Part shown: one piece after another, positions 5,771 to 10,425 of the stretch
Layout: each line of letters starts with the position of its first letter
Numbering within the stretch: the first letter of the stretch is position 1
Assembly (NCBI GenBank): GCA_016795125.1
Contig: JAEUIG010000239.1
Span: 1-10,425, forward strand
Source: Planctomycetaceae bacterium
GTDB lineage: Bacteria; Planctomycetota; Planctomycetia; Planctomycetales; Planctomycetaceae
Reading direction: 5' to 3'
DNA length: 10,425 nt
Notes under the pieces: generated by a model
The model's database searches: none
The model's input: only the letters and a program-made list of their open reading frames with translations
Told to the model about the DNA's origin: nothing
Position numbers and translations under genes: made by a program

Positions 5771-7204
5771 TCACCCCTGACTCCCGAGTCCTGAATCCTG
5801 AATCCTCCCCGTCGCCTGCTGCCGTCGCCGTTCGTGCGCACTGGGCTCCGCGCGCGTCAGGAACCCCCACTGCAGCGGCTGATCCTGCGTGTACTGCTTG
5901 GAAAGCGTCAACGCCGTCACCGCCTTTGCCAACTCGTATCCCAGGTAAAACGCGTGCGACGCATCCAGCCCGGCGTCGGCCGAGAACCGGTCAAACAGCT
6001 CGAACGGATCGGTTCCATGCCAGTACCCGTCCCGGTTCATCACGTGGATTTCGCCGCGCTCCACAAAGATGCGGAAATTGGGGTCGGCCAGCTGCGCCGC
6101 CAGCGCGCGCAGTTCCGCATCCCCGAACTCGCGCACGCGCGCATCGCGCAACATCACCAGCCGTGAATCGAGATGCTTCGGAATCACCCGCTCGTCGAAC
6201 GCATACTTGATCACCCGCCGGGCCAGGTCGAACTCGCGCACGCTCGACGACGCCCAATTGATCACCTCGGTCGTCAGCACGCTGCCGACCGCCAGTTCCT
6301 GGCAGACTGCCGCCAGCAGGAGGTTGACTCCTGCACTGTCGACTTCCAGCAGCTCGGTGATGTTGCCGATCCCCATCATCATCGGCAGGTGCGGCCAGCG
6401 GCGCCGCGCCTCGTTGTACCGCCACAGTGACGCGGCGAACCCCATTCCGACCGGCTCGATGATCGGATCGATCCGAAACCGGCGGCCGCGCGCCTCCAGC
6501 TGCTCAATCGTCGTCGCGAGTGTTTCGAACTCGTGTGGCAGATCGGGAATCGCCACGAACTCGACCTCCAGCGGCGCCGCCCAAGCCAGGTTCGTGCTGT
6601 TCACGCTCAGCACCAGCTCCGCCCCCGCCGCTACGGCCGATTCGACCTCCGCCCGCTCAAAACTGTCCACGGAGACCCGCAGCCCCTCCGCGCGCAGCAA
6701 GCGCGTGACGTCGCCGATCCGCGACCACGCTTCGCCCGGAATGCAGCCCAGGTCGATGATGTCCGCCCCGCTGTCCCGGTAGTGGCACGCCTCCGCCAGA
6801 ATGTCCGCATCGCTCATCCGCGGCGCGTGATTGATCTCGGCAATGATCTCGATGTCGTACGCCGACAGGTCGGGTGCTGCACGCGGACCTTTGCCGAGAT
6901 ACGTCGGCAGATCGCGCACATCCTTCGGTCCCAGTTCAAACGGCACCCCGAACTCCGCTTCCAGGATGCGGATGTCCCCCTGGCACCAGCCGGGAAGAAC
7001 CACCCGGTCGTAAGCCTTCTCGATTGTCAGCTTCCGACGCACCCACTCGGAGTGCATCAATGCGGCGACGGTGATCGGCAGCACACGCACATCGAACTGC
7101 ACGTTCAATCCCGGCGACGCCTCCGCCAGCACCCGCCGCACGGACGCTTCGGCCAGCTTACCGGTGACAATCAGGATCGATGCCACACACGAAATCCCGA
7201 TCAC
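5771..7204 (-). CDS. DUF6513 / dihydropteroate synthase-like / DUF4346 protein
   Basis: The protein has three parts. The N-terminal domain (about 9-110, ASILIVTGKLAE...) looks like DUF6513. The pterin-binding, DHPS-like barrel (about 115-330) carries EINHAP, ADIIDLGCIPG (147-157), VSVDSFE (177-183), IDPIIEP and MMMGIGNITELL (275-286). The C-terminal domain (about 375-452, DPNFRIF...AFYLGYELAKA) is of DUF4346 type. The same architecture is known from archaea lacking normal FolP and from bacteria with tetrahydromethanopterin-linked C1 genes, so a pterin-cofactor role is plausible; the reaction is unproven and no other C1 gene is in the window. Both candidate starts are GTG: 7204 (listed) and 7186, which leaves the family-like (V/M)ASILIVTGK and may be correct. 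The last residues (RIQDSGLGSQG) are encoded by a heptamer repeat and are probably not functional. Confidence 0.88.
   Translation of the reverse strand: MIGISCVASILIVTGKLAEASVRRVLAEASPGLNVQFDVRVLPITVAALMHSEWVRRKLTIEKAYDRVVLPGWCQGDIRILEAEFGVPFELGPKDVRDLPTYLGKGPRAAPDLSAYDIEIIAEINHAPRMSDADILAEACHYRDSGADIIDLGCIPGEAWSRIGDVTRLLRAEGLRVSVDSFERAEVESAVAAGAELVLSVNSTNLAWAAPLEVEFVAIPDLPHEFETLATTIEQLEARGRRFRIDPIIEPVGMGFAASLWRYNEARRRWPHLPMMMGIGNITELLEVDSAGVNLLLAAVCQELAVGSVLTTEVINWASSSVREFDLARRVIKYAFDERVIPKHLDSRLVMLRDARVREFGDAELRALAAQLADPNFRIFVERGEIHVMNRDGYWHGTDPFELFDRFSADAGLDASHAFYLGYELAKAVTALTLSKQYTQDQPLQWGFLTRAEPSAHERRRQQATGRIQDSGLGSQG
5777..5804. repeat. Heptamer tandem repeat (CTGAATC type) overlapping the DHPS-like 3' end
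   Basis: Four consecutive 7-mers, CTGACTC, CCGAGTC, CTGAATC and CTGAATC, followed by CTCC. The tract encodes the extreme C-terminus of the DHPS-like protein and ends 3 bp from its stop codon. It seems to be intergenic-type sequence read through because the original stop was lost or moved. Confidence 0.75.
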
Positions 7205-7249
7205 GAGTACCGACGGTGCGCGAGCGCGCAGATGTCATAGTAGCGCCCT

Positions 7250-7286
7250 CCCCTCTCCCCCCGGGAGAGGGGCCGGGGGTGAGGGC
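7250..7286. repeat. GC-rich palindromic intergenic repeat (CCCCTCTCCC/GGGAGAGGGG)
   Basis: A perfect 10-bp stem, CCCCTCTCCC (7250-7259) and GGGAGAGGGG (7263-7272), with a CCC loop, is followed by CCGGGGGTGAGGGC. This element type, whose reverse reading gives spurious LTPGPSPGGRGEG peptides, is widespread in intergenic DNA of many GC-rich bacteria. It lies in the 189-bp gap between tag and the DHPS-like gene and could act as a transcription barrier, without a T-tract. Confidence 0.8.
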
Positions 7287-7393
7287 GAACAACAAACGAT
7301 ATCCCGACTCGGAAGCCACAGGAAGGAATGCTGGGGACGGCGAAAGAACGCGGTCGCTCTGTGATCTGGTCAAACAGGCAACCGCGTTCGCGA

Positions 7394-8062
7394 TCATTCG
7401 CGGTCACCCTTCTTCTTCTGCTGCTTTCCGCTGCTTCCGCGTCTTCCGTGGTTCAACCTGCCCTTGCTTGCCGGTTCACCAGACAGCGAAGCACAGTCTC
7501 GATGCCGGTGGCACTCCACCAGATGGTCATTCACCATCCCCACCGCCTGCATGAACGCATAACAGATCGTGCTCCCGACGAACCGGAAGCCCCGTTTTTT
7601 GAGGTCCTTGCTCAGCGCATCCGATTCCGTTGTCCGCGCCGGCACGTCCTTCAATGACTGTCGCGCATTCTGAATCGCTGTGCCATTCACGAACCGCCAC
7701 ACGTACGCATCGAAGCTGCCGAACTCCGCGCGGACGGCGAGAACCGCTTTCGCATTATCGATCGTCGAATCAATCTTCAGCCGGTTGCGGACGATGCCCG
7801 CGTCCTGCAGCAGCGCCTCCCGCTTCCGCTGGTTGTAGCGGGCAATCCGTGCGGCATCGAAGTTGTCGAAGGCGAGACGATAGTTGTCCCGCTTCTTGAG
7901 AATCGTCAGCCAGCTCAGCCCGGCCTGCGCGCCTTCCAGGATCAGCATCTCAAACAGCAGCCGGTCATCATGCACCGGCACACCCCACTCCTCATCATGA
8001 TACGCGACGTACTGTTCACCCTGGGCCCAGGGACAACGGACGAGGTTGGATTGGCTGGGCAT
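7394..8062 (-). CDS. tag: DNA-3-methyladenine glycosylase I
   Basis: Tag removes 3-methyladenine from alkylated DNA, opening base-excision repair. The match to E. coli Tag runs almost end to end: RCPWA at the start, YHDEEWGVP (21-29), LFEMLILEGAQAGLSW (36-51), QDAGIVRNRLKI (86-97), SKDLKKRGFRFVGSTICYAFMQA (151-173) and GMVNDH (175-180). The zinc ligands correspond to C10, H22, H180 and C184, and the base-recognition residues to E43 and W51. The start at 8062 puts RCPW near the N-terminus as in the family; upstream frame sequence looks non-coding, and there is no clear ribosome binding site. The family normally ends near residue 190. Here about 30 further residues (CASLSGEPASKGRLNHGRRGSSGKQQKKKGDRE region, 190-222) are polar and basic and are encoded by a 9-bp repeat, so the tail looks acquired. 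The gene begins 77 bp after the D-glutamate cyclase-like gene ends. Confidence 0.97.
   Translation of the reverse strand: MPSQSNLVRCPWAQGEQYVAYHDEEWGVPVHDDRLLFEMLILEGAQAGLSWLTILKKRDNYRLAFDNFDAARIARYNQRKREALLQDAGIVRNRLKIDSTIDNAKAVLAVRAEFGSFDAYVWRFVNGTAIQNARQSLKDVPARTTESDALSKDLKKRGFRFVGSTICYAFMQAVGMVNDHLVECHRHRDCASLSGEPASKGRLNHGRRGSSGKQQKKKGDRE
7426..7452. repeat. Nonamer tandem repeat (TTCCGnnnn x3) inside the tag 3' end
   Basis: Three consecutive 9-mers, TTCCGCTGC, TTCCGCGTC and TTCCGTGGT, are followed by TC; a TTCTTCTTCTGCTGC stretch precedes them. On the minus strand they encode the basic C-terminal tail of Tag. The same GAACCACGG...CGGAA signature follows the aldolase gene at 1927-1955. 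Confidence 0.7.
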
Positions 8063-8139
8063 TGGGTTGATCGCGATGCGGCGTCGATGGTCAGTGGATC
8101 GGGCAGCATGCCTGATCGATTCGCTCAAAGGCAATCCGC

Positions 8140-9246
8140 TCATGCTGGCTGCATGCGCCACGTGCCGCGAATTGTCTCCCACGGCTGGATGTACGTGAGA
8201 AACGGCAGCCCGTCGACTGTCGCGGTCCGTTCACGCGTCACGCCGTCGACGGCCGGCCCGTGTTCGACCAGCTCAACCAGCAGATCAAGATGCCGCTGCG
8301 CCGTCCACGCGGCAATGAGCTCAGGTCGATCGCGCAGCATTGCGAGCGCCGCTCCCAAAGCGAACGCACCCCAGTTGCTGGTGCCCGAAATGATGCACGC
8401 ATCGGTCGCGATCCGGCAGGCGATGCGGCGGCCGTGTCCCCCGGCAATCAGCGGAGGCAACGCCTCCCACGAAAACTTCCCCATCCCGATCTCATTCCCC
8501 CCATCGCCGATGCCAATCGAGTGGAAAGAGTGCGAAGGTGCAAAGGTATGAAGGTGCGAAGAGTTCGGCGCGGAGTCTATCGCTTTCGCACCTTTGGACC
8601 TGTGCACCTTCACACCGTCAGGCCTTCGCACCTTCGCACCTTTAAACAACAAGTGCAGCGGCGCCGTGTGCCGCCCGATGTTCTCGCCACGCATGTTGTG
8701 ACAGGCGTCGCGGTCGCTGGCGGCGACGAGCGCGCAGAAGTCGTCGCAGGCATCCCGGCCGGCAACAGCGAAAATCGACTCCGCCGTGTGATTGGGCCCC
8801 GGCCGTTCGATCGCAATCAGATGGGTCAGGTCGGGTGAGCGATCGAGAAAACCGGTGCACCAGTCGGCCGCTGCGGCGGGATCGAGCGGACAAGCTTCGA
8901 CATCCGTCACCGGCAACCCCGCATGGCGGGCCGCGATGCGGACCGCGTTCTGCGCCAGCGCATCTGTCACGAGGCGGACGCGCATTCCCAGCTGCCGGCA
9001 GATGTCCGCAAGCAGCGCCGCTCCCGGCGGGCCGTCGGTCTCCGGCAGCGGACCGGATGTCGTCGGAATCGCGAATCCGGTCACGATCGCAACGTCGCGG
9101 CCGTGACCGGCCAGGTCGCGGGCGGCAGCGGCCAGTTCTCCGAGTCCGAGCGGCGTGTCGGCGGCGTTCGACAGCAGTCCGCGACGCGCGGGGTCGACGC
9201 GGACGGAGGCCTCGATCGCGGCGAGTTGTTGATCGAGTTCAGCCAT
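8140..9246 (-). CDS. D-glutamate cyclase-like protein (DUF4392 family) with in-frame repeat insertion
   Basis: The family (PF14336; mammalian DGLUCY C-terminal domain) converts D-glutamate to 5-oxo-D-proline. Diagnostic segments are VAIVTGFAIPTTSGPLPETDGPPGA (52-76), the ERPGPNHTAES region (147-157), HNMRGENIGRHTAPLHLLF (183-201), SIGIGDGGNEIGMGK (243-257) and the C-terminal ISGTSNWGAFALGAAL (286-301). The start at 9246 gives MAELDQQ and a normal N-terminus; the frame continues upstream but reads as non-coding, and no Shine-Dalgarno is visible. The oddity is residues 203-242: 40 low-complexity residues encoded exactly by an octamer-repeat tract, between LLFK and HSIGIGDGG, where relatives have only about 10-15 ordinary residues. 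The frame is kept and no stop is created. Whether the enzyme still works is open; the other family motifs look intact. The gene is divergent from the Rieske gene. Confidence 0.85.
   Translation of the reverse strand: MAELDQQLAAIEASVRVDPARRGLLSNAADTPLGLGELAAAARDLAGHGRDVAIVTGFAIPTTSGPLPETDGPPGAALLADICRQLGMRVRLVTDALAQNAVRIAARHAGLPVTDVEACPLDPAAAADWCTGFLDRSPDLTHLIAIERPGPNHTAESIFAVAGRDACDDFCALVAASDRDACHNMRGENIGRHTAPLHLLFKGAKVRRPDGVKVHRSKGAKAIDSAPNSSHLHTFAPSHSFHSIGIGDGGNEIGMGKFSWEALPPLIAGGHGRRIACRIATDACIISGTSNWGAFALGAALAMLRDRPELIAAWTAQRHLDLLVELVEHGPAVDGVTRERTATVDGLPFLTYIQPWETIRGTWRMQPA
8521..8640. repeat. Two-armed inverted octamer repeat tract (GGTGCGAA x5 / TTCGCACC x7) inside a coding gene
   Basis: The left arm holds five consecutive 8-mers (8521-8560: GTGGAAAG, AGTGCGAA, GGTGCAAA, GGTATGAA, GGTGCGAA). 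A 24-bp spacer follows (8561-8584). The right arm holds seven 8-mers in inverted orientation (8585-8640: TTCGCACC, TTTGGACC, TGTGCACC, TTCACACC, GTCAGGCC, TTCGCACC, TTCGCACC). The four inner pairs would form an imperfect 32-bp stem. The tract is 120 bp, 15 units of 8 and also 40 codons, so the reading frame survives. It lies wholly within the D-glutamate cyclase-like gene. Confidence 0.9.
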
Positions 9247-9563
9247 GAGGAGACGGCGGCGCGGGAACAGTCGGTTCAATTGTAACCGTCCGTCCGACGC
9301 GATGCGCGCATCGCCGGTCTGCACCTCCCGCGAGTCGTGGGGGGCCTGCGCTCCGCCATGCGCGATTCCTTCCTGCCGCCGGGAACGCGGACCGCGCGGG
9401 GGTTCCTGTATCTGAGAAACCGTCGCGTCGTCGAAGGGCTTGGTTGCCACCATCCGGGGCACCTGCCATGATTCCCCGGCCGCGGGTTCCGAATCCGGTC
9501 GCACACTTCGGCCGCTGCCGTTCGCGCCGCGGTATCCTGCGCGTCTCTACCCGGCACTGGATC
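9247..9563. other. Divergent intergenic region with palindrome and weak promoter candidates
   Basis: This 317-bp region separates two outward-reading genes and should hold both promoters. For the minus-strand gene, TACAAT (9279-9284) is a fair -10, but no good -35 lies at the right distance. A perfect 14-bp palindrome, CGATGCGCGCATCG (9300-9313), sits just upstream and could be an operator. For the plus-strand gene no convincing promoter was found; TATCCT at about 9532 is only a weak -10 candidate. No open frame here looks genuine. Confidence 0.35.
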
Positions 9564-10425
9564 ATGGCGAAAGACAAGCTCAGCACTCAGGAAATCCTTG
9601 CGCTCGCCCGCAAGCAGGACGCCGGCGGAGCTGCACCCGCAACTCCGAAAGCGGACTCGCCCGCTCCCGCTGCTGATCCGGAACCTGCGCCCGCGGCAGA
9701 AGCACCGGCGGAACCAAAGCCCGCCGCCAAGCCGGCAGGCGCTCCCAAATCGACCGCCGATATCCTCGCCGCAGCCCGCGCGCAGGCCGCCGGTGGCGCC
9801 GCCCCTGCACCGAAGCCGGCCGCTGCTGGTGCTCCGAAGTCCACCGCCGATATCCTCGCTGCCGCGCGTGCCCAGAAAGCGGGAGGAGCGGGGACGGCAG
9901 CTCCTGCAGCGACGGGCGAGAAAAAGCCTGCAGCCGCCAAGGCGAAAGCCGCAGCGGCCGCCGCCGGGGATCGTCCACCCGTCGAGGAGATGCTCAAGGC
10001 GCTCCACGAGGGGAAGCCGGCTGGAGCGGTCGCGGTCAAGCCGAAGCTGCCGGGCAAGCCGCCGTTGCCGGCGCGTCGTGCCGAGCCGGTCGTCACGCGC
10101 CGGTCATTTCCGGTGGAGGCCGCAATGGTCGCGGCCGCCATCATCATGACTCCGTTCGCAGCGGGCATGGCACTGCTGGCGATCATTAGCGGCCTCTGGG
10201 GCCTGCTCGCCGCGCGGTTCATGATGCCCAACATGGTTGTCGAGCTGCCGAGCAAGTTCAAAGTCGGTCCGTCGTCGGATTTCCCGATCGGCACCGTCTC
10301 CGAGAAATACAAGGCCAGCCGCGGCGTATGGCTGGTCCACTCGACCGCCTACAACGGTGAGAACATCGTCTACGCCCTCGCGTCCGTCTGTACGCACCTG
10401 GGCTGCACCCCCAACTGGCTCGAAG
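9564..10425 (+). CDS. Rieske 2Fe-2S protein (cytochrome bc complex iron-sulfur subunit), partial
   Basis: The first 287 residues are present; the gene runs off the right edge. Residues 1-180 form a long, presumably disordered cytoplasmic extension rich in Ala, Pro and Lys. It contains three copies of an amphipathic motif, LSTQEILALARKQDAGGA (6-23), KSTADILAAARAQAAGGA (62-79) and KSTADILAAARAQKAGGA (92-109), plus a weaker fourth (PPVEEMLKAL, 138-147). A hydrophobic anchor spans about 184-217. The Rieske domain then follows, with FPIGTV (240-245), GVWLV and box 1, CTHLGC (276-281), whose Cys276 and His278 are expected cluster ligands. Box 2 lies outside. Its role would be electron transfer from quinol to cytochrome c in a bc-type complex, whose other subunits probably follow. 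The start at 9564 matches the family-like MAKDKLSTQEIL; an in-frame ATG at 9468 is less likely. The ribosome binding site is weak. Confidence 0.93.
   Translation, partial: MAKDKLSTQEILALARKQDAGGAAPATPKADSPAPAADPEPAPAAEAPAEPKPAAKPAGAPKSTADILAAARAQAAGGAAPAPKPAAAGAPKSTADILAAARAQKAGGAGTAAPAATGEKKPAAAKAKAAAAAAGDRPPVEEMLKALHEGKPAGAVAVKPKLPGKPPLPARRAEPVVTRRSFPVEAAMVAAAIIMTPFAAGMALLAIISGLWGLLAARFMMPNMVVELPSKFKVGPSSDFPIGTVSEKYKASRGVWLVHSTAYNGENIVYALASVCTHLGCTPNWLE
9738..9890 (+). repeat. Two coding repeats of the STADILAAAR motif
   Basis: Codons 59-79 (9738-9800) and 89-109 (9828-9890) of the Rieske gene encode 21-residue copies that differ at one residue only (Ala75 versus Lys105). Of the 20 shared residues, 13 are encoded by different synonymous codons. 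The repeat is therefore old enough for third positions to drift while the protein motif stayed fixed. Confidence 0.9.

Noticed and set aside
8521..8640. CRISPR array or frameshifted pseudogene
   Set aside because: Units are contiguous octamers without spacers and appear in both orientations, unlike CRISPR. The reading frame is intact across the tract and both flanking halves of the protein are well preserved, so a simple pseudogene is not shown.
8140..9504. Longer D-glutamate cyclase-like frame starting at 9504
   Set aside because: The 86 extra residues resemble translated intergenic DNA and would place the start within the divergent promoter region; the start at 9246 matches the expected N-terminus.
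9587..10312. Ala-rich minus-strand open frame of 241 codons
   Set aside because: Shadow of the Rieske gene; its Ala/Gly repeats mirror the Ala/Pro-rich extension on the plus strand.

Overview
The window looks like chromosomal DNA of a GC-rich planctomycete (probably Planctomycetaceae-like). This rests on gene content: a B12-dependent ribonucleotide reductase, a BBP2-type porin, a DUF6513/dihydropteroate synthase-like protein, and a Rieske protein with a long Ala/Pro-rich N-terminus carrying repeated STADILAAAR motifs. The exact lineage cannot be fixed by reading alone. No tRNA, rRNA, CRISPR array, IS element or phage gene was seen. Most genes are housekeeping or metabolic, and I do not see a new multi-gene system.

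Layout. Seven genes are complete on the minus strand, and two are cut by the edges. From the left: the first 384 codons of nrdJ (minus, 3' end outside); its upstream region with a good sigma70-type promoter and two NrdR-box-like operators 31 bp apart; a small single-pass membrane protein; an HpcH/HpaI-family aldolase; a rho-independent terminator; an outer-membrane beta-barrel porin; a ~485-bp gap with two strong palindromes; ftsY; a DUF6513/DHPS-like/DUF4346 protein; an intergenic GC-rich palindromic repeat; tag (3-methyladenine DNA glycosylase I); a D-glutamate cyclase-like gene; a divergent intergenic region; and the start of a Rieske iron-sulfur protein on the plus strand (3' end outside).

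How the genes relate. They do not form one pathway. nrdJ supplies deoxyribonucleotides and appears to be under NrdR control. ftsY serves SRP-dependent membrane targeting, the porin sits in the outer membrane, tag repairs alkylated DNA, and the Rieske gene probably opens a cytochrome bc/alternative complex operon to the right. The DHPS-like gene hints at tetrahydromethanopterin-type C1 chemistry.

The most unusual structure is a set of degenerate short-period tandem repeats (7, 8 and 9 bp units), mostly at gene ends. One of them, 120 bp of GGTGCGAA-type octamers in two opposed arms, lies exactly in frame inside the D-glutamate cyclase-like gene and encodes 40 extra low-complexity residues just before its IGIGDGGNEIGMG motif. 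Two others appear to have been captured as C-terminal tails (tag and the DHPS-like gene).
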